A DNA stretch of 64,000 nucleotides, taken from assembly GCF_018603435.1 (NCBI RefSeq), contig NZ_CP075682.1, positions 1,612,001 through 1,676,000 of the forward strand. Reading direction: 5' to 3'. The position numbers were made by a program, and so were the translations under genes. Origin of the DNA: Chryseobacterium sp. ZHDP1 (GTDB lineage Bacteria > Bacteroidota > Bacteroidia > Flavobacteriales > Weeksellaceae). The notes beneath the pieces are model-generated. The model saw only the letters and a list, made by a program, of their open reading frames with translations, searched no databases and was not told the origin of the DNA. Position 1 is the stretch's first letter; each line of letters begins with the position of its first letter. Below are positions 43,035-52,215 of the stretch, in pieces.

Positions 43035-43697
43035 TTATACAGATAAATTGGATGTATCTAACTTATTACAAGCTTCAATAATAACTTTTTTTAAATGTAT
43101 TATTGGTGGTAGAATTATTTTTTCCATTTTCAACGCCCTATGAAGATTCAATTTTTCGATTAGAGAATTTTTAGTTAAGTCCAGCTCTATTGCGGAACTA
43201 TTATAGATGTAAAGCTCTGTTAAATTAGGGAAGTTCTCTAAAATAACATTTGATTTTTGATTTTCATACCAAAGTGTAAGTTTTTCGACCTTCTCAAACT
43301 TATCTATTATTTTTCCTTTAAAGGTTTTTAATGATAAAAATGTAATTTCATTAAGATTTTTAAAGTTTTTTTCAGATAAATTCAATTTTGATTTTTGACC
43401 TATAATGAGATGATGAGAATCCATCAGAACATCCGATAAATCTGCAATAGTTTCATGAAAAGAAATTGCTTCAAATTTATATTTTGAAAAAATGTGCTTT
43501 ACGCTTTGAAAACAAGTATTTTCCACCTTATCAAAGCCTATACTTTTAAAAGTATAGGCATTAATATCTGAAATAAATATTTCTATGTAATCTATTTTAG
43601 GGTCTATACCGATATCCATTCGCTTTTGTCTTTCGGCAAAGTCGCTAGTAATCAATATTCCTTGAAATTTAGGAATATAATAAATTTTAGAATCCAT
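43035..43697 (-). CDS. leucine-rich repeat protein, candidate immunity to Rhs tip
   Basis: 220 residues, no signal peptide. C-terminal half has irregular LRR units: NLNEITFLSLKTFKGKII, VEKLTLWYENQKSNVIL, PNLTELYIYNSSAIELDL, and IEKLNLHRALKMEKIIL. Its start overlaps the end of the 1182-residue Rhs gene by 11 bp, so the two are translationally coupled, the classic arrangement of a toxin and its cytosolic immunity protein. AT-rich like the toxin tip. Confidence 0.6.
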   Translation of the reverse strand: MDSKIYYIPKFQGILITSDFAERQKRMDIGIDPKIDYIEIFISDINAYTFKSIGFDKVENTCFQSVKHIFSKYKFEAISFHETIADLSDVLMDSHHLIIGQKSKLNLSEKNFKNLNEITFLSLKTFKGKIIDKFEKVEKLTLWYENQKSNVILENFPNLTELYIYNSSAIELDLTKNSLIEKLNLHRALKMEKIILPPIIHLKKVIIEACNKLDTSNLSV

Positions 43698-46600
43698 CGA
43701 TTAAGATATATTTTTTTCCTGGTGATTGTATTAAATTGTAATTGATTGGATTCTGATATCCTTCATTATAAATACCAGGAACTTTATCAGTTTGCATTCT
43801 TCTATATTCATCTTTAAAAGCTTCTCTATTTGAAACAGAAGGTATCCAATCAAAAGATTTTACCGTTGTTTGATATGTAGTCATCTTTACAATAGCTGAT
43901 GCAAACATTCTTTCCAAAGAACCCTTACCGTGATATTTCTGATCATTTCCAAATATTATAGTATAAGAACCTGTTTGATCATTTTTCTCTCTTACTTTAT
44001 ATTCGGCTTTTACATCAGCTAAAGTTAACGGTTTAGTTCCTGTGTATCTCCAAGCATAATTTGCATGATTTGGAATATGAGCAGAACCAAAAACTGTATT
44101 AAAGCTATACCAAAGCGCTCCTACGCCAAGTGCTGTTGTTGATCCAACAAGTCCTGCACCACGAGTTAATATTCCTGTCAATGCTCCGGAACAACAATCA
44201 GTAGCGCCAAACTGCGTAAAGTTTATTCCCTGAAAGTATTCTCCAGAATTTTGTTTTACTCCAAGAAAAGCTAATGCCTCATAATATGCCGAAACAACAT
44301 CATCTGAATTGTCTGCGTCTACTCCGTTTTCACCGCCGCCACCGCCATCAGAGCCGGAACCTTTATAAAAGAAAGGCATACCATTTCCTAAGAACTCATT
44401 GTATGATGCATAAGATCCATTTCCTCCTCTCAAGTAATAGTCTGCAAGTCCTCCTCGTGGTATGTTATCTTCAACCGCTTCAGGAATAAAAGCCTTTCGC
44501 CCATCCGGATCAATAAGCATTACAGGATTATTCAGTGCATAATTATACGGATTTACCCTTGTCGTTGTTTCAGCTAAAGGATCAATAACGCCCCATCTTG
44601 CGATGTCGCTCATGTACATCCTTGCTCCAAAATCGCTCCAGCCTGTTTCCTTCTGCAGCTCTTTTCCGCCATATTGGTAGTTGTAAGAAGGGTTTCCGGT
44701 CGTCTGGTTATATCCTTCATGCTTCATCCCAAAAGGGTAGAAATTGTTTTCTTCAAGAACTTCTGCGCTGCCATTGGTGTTTTTAAAGTAGCTTAAACGC
44801 ACATTTCCCAAATGGTCTGTATAGCTGTAAATATACTTATTATTTTCGAAATTATAATATCCTTCCGAAGTAGGTACAAATTTTAGGGTTGCAGGATATG
44901 TTCCGCTACCGCCTACCTTAGATTCGTATTGGAAACCGTCAAGATAATCTGTTATAGTGGTTGTCATGGTATTGGCAATAATCCAGTCTTTATAAGTATA
45001 CGCTTTTCTTATTTTCAATCCGTCTGCCCTGTAATTATATGTGGTGTTTACATATTGTCTTCCTTTTCTGTCTATATAACCACTGAACTGTATATACTTT
45101 GGAAGATCCAGGATATTATAGTCAATCTGCAGAATTCCTTTGTCTATATGATTTTTAAGATTACCATTATTATCATAGAAAATTGTATTCCCGGAAGTAT
45201 CAGGATACCCTCTGTAATTGGTGGAGTTATCGGTAACGGTATTCAGCCTGTTTCCGCTGTAGGTATAGGTAAGGTTATCAATAAGTTCTGCTGTAGCAGA
45301 AAACTGTCCTTTAGCATTTCTCTGCAGGGAAGTAATGTTCCCGCCAAGATCATACGCAGCGGTTTCATTAAAGAAATTGTTCTGCGGAACAGAAGCATCG
45401 GGCTCAGAGTAAATACCCTGTGTCATCCTGTTGAGATCGTCATAGCGGTATGCGTATTTTCTCAGGATATTGTCCTGCGCAGATTTCCAGCTTACTTCCT
45501 TTATGTTGCCGCTGTATTTCCCTGTGGTATTGTCTGAGGGGTCAAAAAAGGACAAGGCATAGGCAAAAAGGTCGTTTCCCGGGTTGGCAGGATCGTTTAC
45601 CCTGGTGGTGGCTCCTCTCATATTGTAGGTGTAGTCTATGTTCTGCAGACTGTTGCCAACCTTTTTCTGGATCAGCCTCGAGAGATCATTGTATATATTT
45701 TCAGACAAAAGCTCCTGAGGATTGCCGTCTACCTGATGCCACTGTTTTTTCAGCCTGTTCTGGCTGTCGTATTCAAAGGTCTGGGTAATCACTTTCGGGG
45801 TATCCGAAGCCAGTCTCGCATGGGTAAGCCTGGTCTGCTGCACCACTCCTGCAAAATCCGGAAGAGATTCTGTTTTGGTATATCCCCCGAGATGGTTAAC
45901 GGCATAGGTTCCTACCGCTCTTGCTTTTTCATCGTACCAGATGTAGCTCTTCGTCCAGTTATCGTCTTCTATATTCTTTACATAAGAAGCCGTAGGAAGG
46001 TTTTTGGTATTCACCGCCATGGCAAGGTTATCGCCAATAGTGTTTTTGCCAAATACCTGGGAAGGTCTTGCAGGTGTTTCTGCTGGATAGGTATCAAAAT
46101 AGTTAATACTCAGGATCTTGGTAAACGCGGTGGGGTATGCGCTGTTGGTGTAATAAGCCGTTACGCCGTTGGCGCTGAATCCTCCCGGGTTTCTGCTTTC
46201 GTTTTGAGGGGTTGCAGCAGTATTGGCAGTATTCTGCTCTGCCTGTCTTCCTTCGCTGCCATAGTTCTGTGCACTGGTGAATATTCCGGTGTATACCGTT
46301 CTTCCGAATTTGTCGTACTTGGTAAAAAGCCACTGTCGGGAAGCTCCCATATTGGCATCCTGGGTCATGAGTACACGATCCTGCGTATCATACACAATGT
46401 ATTCCCATCCTTTTCCCGGGAGTTTCTTTTCTACCTGCCTGCTTCTGCTGTCGTAGCGGTACTGGTAGCAAAGCTCATCCAGCACCGTTGCCGTTAACGG
46501 CTGGGAGGCAGCCAGCGGAGGAATTACATAAGCCAGCTGCCCGTATTTGTTGTAGAGGTAGTAGGTTTCCGTATTCTGTTTTTTTACCAGTACGGTCTGT

Positions 46601-47235
46601 CCTTTTCCATTCTTATATTCGGTGGTCTGGTGTCCGTCTTCATCCGTAACGGAAGTTTTCATCAGCTCTCCTGCGCCATAGTTTCCGGCAGGGGAAACCG
46701 CACTGCTGGTTGCTCCGTTCAGCCATGAGGTCGTTACGGTATGTTTTTTTACTTCGTCTGCGGCATTTACCCCATAGCCATACTGTACGGAATGCCCCAG
46801 ATAATCCGATCCCGGTTTTCTCTGGGAAAGGAGCTTACCGCCGGGAGCGTTCTCCTGAACCGATTCGCTGTAGAAATACGGATCAGAGCCGTAAACCTGA
46901 GCAGCGTTTGCTTTCGGATCTGTATAGATTGCTCCGTTCTGGGTTCCTGTCTGCGGAACAGGAAGGTAAGATCTTAGCTGTCTTCCAAAGCTGTCGTATT
47001 CCGAAGGGATCACGATGTCTTTACCGTTAGGGGATGCCTTGATGCTGATGACCTGCTTCGCCCTTCCCAGCCCGTCGGAATACTGTACGGCTTCGGTTTT
47101 CCGGCTGCAGTCTTCATTCAGACAGTTTTTGGTATAGATGAAGTTATGGTCTGTGGAAAGCCCCGTGGTTTGTGCATAGGATAACCCTGCAACAAACAAA
47201 AGGCTGAATATATTAAAACTTTTTTTCATGCTCAT
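43687..47235 (-). CDS. Rhs (YD-repeat) protein with variable C-terminal toxin tip
   Basis: 1182 residues. Signal peptide 1-21 (start MSMKK; a second Met at residue 3 is possible), then a DUF6443-like N-terminal region (YSDGLGRAKQVISIKA, EYDSFGRQLRSYLPVP), long series of YD repeats (YRYDSRSRQVEKKLPG, YEYDSQNRLKKQWH), and the Rhs core at about 800-912 (YTDHLGNVRLSYF, YPFGMKHEGYN, DFGARMYMSDIARWGVIDPLAE, NPYNYALNNPVMLIDPDGR). Past DPDG, 270 residues unlike the core form the tip, ending with YTIIFGNDQKYHGKGSLERM and SNREAFKDEYRRMQ, which could be a GIY-YIG/URI-like nuclease. No T9SS tail; it probably relies on its partners for export. Confidence 0.88.
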   Translation of the reverse strand: MSMKKSFNIFSLLFVAGLSYAQTTGLSTDHNFIYTKNCLNEDCSRKTEAVQYSDGLGRAKQVISIKASPNGKDIVIPSEYDSFGRQLRSYLPVPQTGTQNGAIYTDPKANAAQVYGSDPYFYSESVQENAPGGKLLSQRKPGSDYLGHSVQYGYGVNAADEVKKHTVTTSWLNGATSSAVSPAGNYGAGELMKTSVTDEDGHQTTEYKNGKGQTVLVKKQNTETYYLYNKYGQLAYVIPPLAASQPLTATVLDELCYQYRYDSRSRQVEKKLPGKGWEYIVYDTQDRVLMTQDANMGASRQWLFTKYDKFGRTVYTGIFTSAQNYGSEGRQAEQNTANTAATPQNESRNPGGFSANGVTAYYTNSAYPTAFTKILSINYFDTYPAETPARPSQVFGKNTIGDNLAMAVNTKNLPTASYVKNIEDDNWTKSYIWYDEKARAVGTYAVNHLGGYTKTESLPDFAGVVQQTRLTHARLASDTPKVITQTFEYDSQNRLKKQWHQVDGNPQELLSENIYNDLSRLIQKKVGNSLQNIDYTYNMRGATTRVNDPANPGNDLFAYALSFFDPSDNTTGKYSGNIKEVSWKSAQDNILRKYAYRYDDLNRMTQGIYSEPDASVPQNNFFNETAAYDLGGNITSLQRNAKGQFSATAELIDNLTYTYSGNRLNTVTDNSTNYRGYPDTSGNTIFYDNNGNLKNHIDKGILQIDYNILDLPKYIQFSGYIDRKGRQYVNTTYNYRADGLKIRKAYTYKDWIIANTMTTTITDYLDGFQYESKVGGSGTYPATLKFVPTSEGYYNFENNKYIYSYTDHLGNVRLSYFKNTNGSAEVLEENNFYPFGMKHEGYNQTTGNPSYNYQYGGKELQKETGWSDFGARMYMSDIARWGVIDPLAETTTRVNPYNYALNNPVMLIDPDGRKAFIPEAVEDNIPRGGLADYYLRGGNGSYASYNEFLGNGMPFFYKGSGSDGGGGGENGVDADNSDDVVSAYYEALAFLGVKQNSGEYFQGINFTQFGATDCCSGALTGILTRGAGLVGSTTALGVGALWYSFNTVFGSAHIPNHANYAWRYTGTKPLTLADVKAEYKVREKNDQTGSYTIIFGNDQKYHGKGSLERMFASAIVKMTTYQTTVKSFDWIPSVSNREAFKDEYRRMQTDKVPGIYNEGYQNPINYNLIQSPGKKYILIDGF

Positions 47236-50006
47236 TAATGTTTATAGTTGTACTGATTTTCTTTAATCACCTGTCCTTCGCTGTTTTTCACCCGCAGCAA
47301 TCTTCCGGAATCATCATACTGGAAGGTGTTTCTGATGCCGTTAGGCGATACAGAGTTGGTAACCCCAACCAGCGGATCATAGGTGTACACCGTGATGGAA
47401 TACTGCTGAAGCTGGGAATCTGTGCGCAGGGCATTGAGCGCAGTAAGCAAAGCTCCTTCATTGGCAGGGTCTGCCGCATCGGCATTGGATGCCGATACAG
47501 CGGCAGAGATCACAGAAAGGGAAGAAATATCACTGTATTTCGCTCCGGCAATCTGGGCAATGGGAAGACTGTTCTGGTATCCCCATATTGTGGTTACGGA
47601 ATTTCCTGCTTTGTCGGTGGTCTGCACGAGGTTTCCGTTGCTGTCGTAAAGATCGAAGGTCACGGAAGTTTCCGCCGTCTGGTTCAGGTCTGTTGTTTCG
47701 ATAGAGCTAGGATAAAAATGACTGCTGCTGTCATACTTTGTGGTAATTCTGGTCATCACGGTGCCATCTGCTTTCACTTCGGTCTGCAAAGGGACGGAAA
47801 GCATATTTTTATTTACCAGACGGGTATTCCCCAGATCTGCGGCATACTTTGTAGAAGCTTCACTCACGGTACCGTCCTGAGCTGTCGTTTTAACAAGCAT
47901 TTCCTGAAAATTGCCCGGATGGAAGGTACTTTCTTTAATGGTAGCGTAAGAGGAATTATTATCCGGATAGACAATGTCTGTCTGTTTGCTGTACTGCAGC
48001 CATGCAGGTTTTGTACTTCCTAATTCAATAAAGCTTTCAGGAACTCCCGGAATCTCCTGAAATGTATATTCGTACAGGGAAGATTCGGTTTTCTGATTCA
48101 GTTTATTATAGACTTCCTTTTTTTCAAGAATACCTTGCGATGTTAAATTGTAATAAGGAATATAGGACGTGTTGGCAGGCAATACATAATCATTGGGTGT
48201 TTTGAAATAATATTTGATGTAGCCGTTGTTTTCGGTTCCTGCTATTTCCGTTTCCTTTACGTTCTTATACAGCAGAAAGCCGTTGAGATCTCCAAGCTCA
48301 TTCTGGAAAAAGGTCCCACCTGAACTCGAAGCATCTGAAAACAACTGGTAATCAAATGTTTTTGTTTTCACCAGCACCCCGTTTTCGTCAAAAGACTGGA
48401 TCTTTTCTACCCTTGCCCCTGCATTTACAGGATGTTCGTTCCTGTAGGGTGCAGGCATTGTTTTCTTTTTGTAGAGGCTGAGAAAGCCGTTGGCTCCTCC
48501 TGTCATGCTTACCGTATAGGTTCCGGGGAACAGGGTAAAGATCGGAACGGTACTGCAGGAACTGTCTTTTGTTAAGGTCTGGTTTGCGGCATGTCTCACC
48601 GTATAAGTGAAAGGGATGATATCTCCATGGGGATTGGTAAGATTATAAAACTCCATGGCTCCCGGGATCAGGTATTGATAGCCTCCTGTTACCGTAAAGG
48701 AATAATGGCTTGAGGTATTGGTATCAAAAGGAATGACGTTCGTGGTATCGTAGTAATTGATTTCCAGGTCATTCGGATGCTGTACAGCATAATCCGGAGC
48801 TGTTTTATCTGCATATACCATATTTGCCTCAAAATTATACACTACAGATCCTTTCGTAGGAAAGGTGATCTTTTTCAGGAGTCCTACGGTGTATTTTTTA
48901 GGATTTACAGGCTGCGTTCCTTCGCACAGAAAGTTCCCGTAACGCATGTCCTCATAGTATCCGTATTTCCTGAAAGACCCCCATGAATCATATTCAAAAA
49001 GTGTTTCTTCCGTTGATGAGAGGTTTTTATCCAGCTTCTGTATTCCGGTCAGCGCCTTTCTTCCGCTGATTTTCCACGAAGGGGTACCCTGCAGGTTATC
49101 TTCCAGAACATACGAGGTTCCGTAGGCAAACTGGTATTTTGAGATCAGCCTGTCTGCAGGATCGGTGAGGCTTACTGCGGTAAGGGTATAGGGATCGGTA
49201 GTCACGATCTCTCCGTCATTCATCTGGTCATAAAGATAACTGAACTTCAGCTTGCCTTTTGCCGTAGAAATGGTATTGATCTTACAGTACTGGTACTTCA
49301 TGATGGAAGACGTACCCATGTATTTGATCTTTTTATCGTAGCTGTAATTAATAAACTCTGTGCCGTTAGGATCTTTTACTTTTGTAAGAAAGAATGAGGT
49401 TTTGTAATTCTTATAGCTGATATCTTTAATAACCCCTACATTATAATCCTGAAATAGATACTGATATCCCAGATCATCGGTAATGGTAAAAGTATTGATA
49501 ATGAATTTGCTGCTTGAGGTATTTCTTTCATAATCTATCCGGATTTTTTCACCTGTAAGATTGCTGACCATAAAATTTCCGGTAGCCGCATCTTTCAGTA
49601 TTTTAAATTTGCCGGAATGCCCCGGGATATTGTAAAAGAAGATATCTGCCTGTTCTTCATTTATGAAAGAAGCGTCGGTAATTTCGTCCAGCTCGGAGAC
49701 AATCTGCCGCGTTATCATCCCTGAAGCGAACATCGACCAGCCTTGTCCTACCTCACTGGCAGGGATGTGGGCTTTGGCATTGTAAACGTGATAGGATAAA
49801 GCAATATTTACCGGAAGATCTTTATGGATGCTTTCCAGCTGATAAATAGGAAAACCGATATTGGGAACCCCCGTTGCAGGAGATACTGCCGTATTGATGT
49901 AATTGGATAATGATCCGGTGGTAGGTTCTGCCACCGCAGTATTTTGTGCCGCTGCCACTCCATAAAGCAGAGACAGGGAAAAAACAGTCAGTTTTATTTT
50001 CTTCAT
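47235..50006 (-). CDS. YD-repeat protein, Rhs partner (cocoon half)
   Basis: 923 residues. Signal peptide 1-20 (VAAAQ). A beta-rich N-terminal region (TGSLSNYINTAVSPATGVPNI, IALSYHVYNAKAHIPASEVGQGWSM) is followed by YD-type repeats toward the end (TTDKAGNSVTTIWGYQN, YTYDPLVGVTNSVSPNG, RNTFQYDDSGRLLRVKNSEGQVIKEN). It stops where the downstream gene starts (TAATG overlap), so the two proteins are translated as a pair and could form one split Rhs shell, by analogy with BC-type toxin complexes. No toxin tip of its own. Confidence 0.85.
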   Translation of the reverse strand: MKKIKLTVFSLSLLYGVAAAQNTAVAEPTTGSLSNYINTAVSPATGVPNIGFPIYQLESIHKDLPVNIALSYHVYNAKAHIPASEVGQGWSMFASGMITRQIVSELDEITDASFINEEQADIFFYNIPGHSGKFKILKDAATGNFMVSNLTGEKIRIDYERNTSSSKFIINTFTITDDLGYQYLFQDYNVGVIKDISYKNYKTSFFLTKVKDPNGTEFINYSYDKKIKYMGTSSIMKYQYCKINTISTAKGKLKFSYLYDQMNDGEIVTTDPYTLTAVSLTDPADRLISKYQFAYGTSYVLEDNLQGTPSWKISGRKALTGIQKLDKNLSSTEETLFEYDSWGSFRKYGYYEDMRYGNFLCEGTQPVNPKKYTVGLLKKITFPTKGSVVYNFEANMVYADKTAPDYAVQHPNDLEINYYDTTNVIPFDTNTSSHYSFTVTGGYQYLIPGAMEFYNLTNPHGDIIPFTYTVRHAANQTLTKDSSCSTVPIFTLFPGTYTVSMTGGANGFLSLYKKKTMPAPYRNEHPVNAGARVEKIQSFDENGVLVKTKTFDYQLFSDASSSGGTFFQNELGDLNGFLLYKNVKETEIAGTENNGYIKYYFKTPNDYVLPANTSYIPYYNLTSQGILEKKEVYNKLNQKTESSLYEYTFQEIPGVPESFIELGSTKPAWLQYSKQTDIVYPDNNSSYATIKESTFHPGNFQEMLVKTTAQDGTVSEASTKYAADLGNTRLVNKNMLSVPLQTEVKADGTVMTRITTKYDSSSHFYPSSIETTDLNQTAETSVTFDLYDSNGNLVQTTDKAGNSVTTIWGYQNSLPIAQIAGAKYSDISSLSVISAAVSASNADAADPANEGALLTALNALRTDSQLQQYSITVYTYDPLVGVTNSVSPNGIRNTFQYDDSGRLLRVKNSEGQVIKENQYNYKH

Positions 50007-50011
50007 TTGTC

Positions 50012-51652
50012 TTATTTTTTAATCAATTTGGCATTCGCCGTTTTGTCATTGGTTTTCACCACCACCAGATATGCCCCCTGAATCAGCGGCTGGGTATTGA
50101 TCTTAGTAATCTTATTTTTTGTCTTTACCGTTTCTAGCTTTCTTCCGCCCATATCGTACACTGCAATTTCAGCTTCAAAAGCTCCTTCTCTCAAGCCCTC
50201 AAATCCAAGCTCCACATACACATAATCCGTTACCGGGTTTGGGTAGATCTTGATATCCTGCTTTTCGATCAGCTGGTCAACCTGTCTGTCACCCAGCTTC
50301 ACGATCTTCCAGTTTTCTTTCCCCAGTTCCTCTGCGCTGGTTCCTGCAAGTACAATTGATCCGTCACGGTTCAGCTTAATATCAGATAACCGTTCCTCTT
50401 TTTTTCGGGATTCTCCTTTCACGTGCTTTCTCCACTGCTCATTTCCGTTCTGGTCGAGATACAGCATCCAGAAAGTCTCGTCATCATTTTCAATCCTGCC
50501 TTCCGCCTGTGTGTAACCGCCCAAGAGAATTCCTTTGGAAGTTTTGTCATCCGAACCATGCAACACACTCATTCCCATCAGAACATCCCGGTTCTTGAAA
50601 TTGTAGGATTTCTGCCACTGCTCATTTCCATTTAAATCAATAGCAACCAACCATACATCGGTTCCCTCTTCAATACCTACGGATTTATTTCCCGATCTTT
50701 CCGATCTGGATTCTCCACCGATCAGGTAGCCTGTTGAAGTCAGTGCCAGTGTTCTTACATGATCGTCGCCTTTTCCCCCGAAGTTCTTTTCCCACTGGAT
50801 CTGTCCTGTACTATTGAGCTTTACAATATAATAGTCTCCCTCGCCATAGTTCTCTGTCTTTTTTGAACCGCCCAGGTTGCTTCTCGAATAGATCCCTAAC
50901 AAGGCTCCTCCATCTTTGGTGGGAATCATTTTTTCCACTTCATCCAGACCTTTTCCGCCTAAAATTAATTGGGATAATTCTTTCCCGTTTTTATCCAGCC
51001 TTACTACCAGAACATCTTTAGAGCCGTAGCCTTTAATTTTCGGATCCTGAGCTTGTTTACCCTGAGCGGAGCCGAAGGGAAGGGTTGTATTTCCGGCGAC
51101 AAAGAATCCCATATCCGTGGTCTGAATTACTGCCTTAGCTTCTTCATCCGCAGTACTGCCTATGGTTTTCTGCCATAATTCATCGCCAAATTCATTGATT
51201 CTGATCAGCCAGAAATCCGATCCGCCTTTGGAATCGTCTTTTTTATCCAGCCCTTTCCCTGAATAGCTGGAACCCGCCAGAAGAAACCCTCCTTCCTGCG
51301 TGTTGACCGTTGCCGACAAAAAATCATGGTTTTTCCCTGAGAAATATTTTTCCCAAACCTCTTCGCCCTGCTGGTTGAGTTTTACCAGATGGAAATCGTA
51401 ACCGTTGTTCTGCTGCGAGGTGGCAGAAGGCAGACTGGAGGTGGCAGGAGAGCTGCTGCCTGTGATCTTTTGGCTGTTACCCCGAATGCTGCTTCCGGTA
51501 ATTAAATACTGTTGATCAATTGTAGTGACGACCTGTGAGAGAAAGTCCTGCGTAGAAGACCGGATGTCTTTCTGCCAGACCACTTCCTGGGCAGACGAAA
51601 AACCTCCCAGGAGTGCGCACAAAAGAAGTGCGCCTGCATAATCTTTTTTCAT
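50012..51652 (-). CDS. T9SS-sorted surface protein of the Rhs operon
   Basis: 546 residues from the ATG at 51652 (a start at 51664 is possible). Signal peptide ends FSSAQ. The body has five or more similar units of about 65 residues, each with ...DGGALLGIYSRS / EGDYYIVKLNSTGQIQWEKNFGG / DDHVRTLALTSTGYLIGG, i.e. a beta-propeller-like repeat. The last 75 residues (IKIYPNPVTDYVYVELG ... GAYLVVVKTND) are a type A T9SS sorting domain. It is the first gene of the operon and 5 bp from the next. It may dock or carry the Rhs shell at the cell surface. Confidence 0.88.
   Translation of the reverse strand: MKKDYAGALLLCALLGGFSSAQEVVWQKDIRSSTQDFLSQVVTTIDQQYLITGSSIRGNSQKITGSSSPATSSLPSATSQQNNGYDFHLVKLNQQGEEVWEKYFSGKNHDFLSATVNTQEGGFLLAGSSYSGKGLDKKDDSKGGSDFWLIRINEFGDELWQKTIGSTADEEAKAVIQTTDMGFFVAGNTTLPFGSAQGKQAQDPKIKGYGSKDVLVVRLDKNGKELSQLILGGKGLDEVEKMIPTKDGGALLGIYSRSNLGGSKKTENYGEGDYYIVKLNSTGQIQWEKNFGGKGDDHVRTLALTSTGYLIGGESRSERSGNKSVGIEEGTDVWLVAIDLNGNEQWQKSYNFKNRDVLMGMSVLHGSDDKTSKGILLGGYTQAEGRIENDDETFWMLYLDQNGNEQWRKHVKGESRKKEERLSDIKLNRDGSIVLAGTSAEELGKENWKIVKLGDRQVDQLIEKQDIKIYPNPVTDYVYVELGFEGLREGAFEAEIAVYDMGGRKLETVKTKNKITKINTQPLIQGAYLVVVKTNDKTANAKLIKK
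51061..51080. repeat. dispersed-repeat insert within a coding sequence
   Basis: ccctgagcggagccgaaggg, related to the widely scattered 'cttcggctccgctcaggg' repeat, lies in frame in the T9SS protein gene and encodes the odd segment LPFGSAQGKQAQ between two regular repeat units. Confidence 0.5.
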
Positions 51653-51927
51653 TGTGAATATCAAATTTAAGTTGCTAATATATTTTTAATTGTGTGTTAT
51701 TTGCAATCCGTAAAAACCCCATATTTTGGGTTTGGATTTAGCCGAATGCTTTTAGCCTGACCGGTTGTTTATTTTCATTTTGCTTATTTTAAATGTTATT
51801 CTTTTTCATGCAGCAAAGATATATTCGCAGAACGGCAGAACATGTCGTATTTTATTGAAATACATTTCAACTGCAAATAATCTTTGGATGATAATAATAA
51901 AGAAAGGCGCAGAGTTGAAGCCAATCA

Positions 51928-52046
51928 GTAACAGAGGCACTCGGATGCCCTACAACCAGATATGACTTACAACCCGCGCCATATAGATGCACGGGCGTAA
52001 GCCTATCATTTTCAGGTTGTATAGAAGATTCCGAGTTTTCTGTTAC
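51928..52046. repeat. extended imperfect inverted repeat (possible structured RNA)
   Basis: Nested pairs in order: gtaacaga / tctgttac (51928-51935 with 52039-52046), actcgga / tccgagt (51939-51945 with 52030-52036), tacaacc / ggttgta (51951-51957 with 52015-52021), and cttac..cccg / cggg..gtaag (51966-51976 with 51992-52001). The whole folds as one long interrupted hairpin. It does not meet the attC consensus. Could be a non-coding RNA, a recombination site, or a remnant of an insertion. Confidence 0.55.
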
Positions 52047-52179
52047 CTTAATGATAGAAACTTACGCTTGTTTCGTTAAAATTATGCTTCAAATGTAAGT
52101 AATATTTCTTAAAACGGAATCACCGTATTTTTACGGTAATTTTGAGTTTTAAAATCACCTGACCGGAAAAAAAGCCGGC

Positions 52180-52210
52180 TTGCATAGAAAGAGAATACTT
52201 TTTACATTTG
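52180..52210 (+). promoter_or_regulatory. promoter for the HTH gene at right edge of cargo
   Basis: TTG at 52180-52182, a 20-nt spacer, TACATTTG at 52203-52210, then ATG at 52216. The message would have almost no leader. Confidence 0.6.
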
Positions 52211-52215
52211 TAATT

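Larger units (their letters stand above)
51653..52215. other. long non-coding gap at cargo edge
   Basis: About 560 bp between divergent genes. It holds the promoter region of the Rhs operon, a small hairpin near 51712-51730 (aaccc / gggtt), the long structured repeat at 51928-52046, another hairpin accgta / tacggt near 52122-52137, and the promoter of the next gene. No coding frame is credible. Confidence 0.5.

Noticed and set aside
44929..45537. 202-codon frame on the plus strand
   Set aside because: Antisense to the Rhs gene, hydrophobic by complement of YD repeats, no start signal.
45736..46497. 253-codon open frame on the plus strand
   Set aside because: It is antisense to the YD-repeat region of the Rhs gene; the repeat's codon pattern keeps the opposite frame open.
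51928..52046. Integron attC site
   Set aside because: Outer arms do not carry the RYYYAAC / GTTRRRY ends and no integrase gene is nearby.
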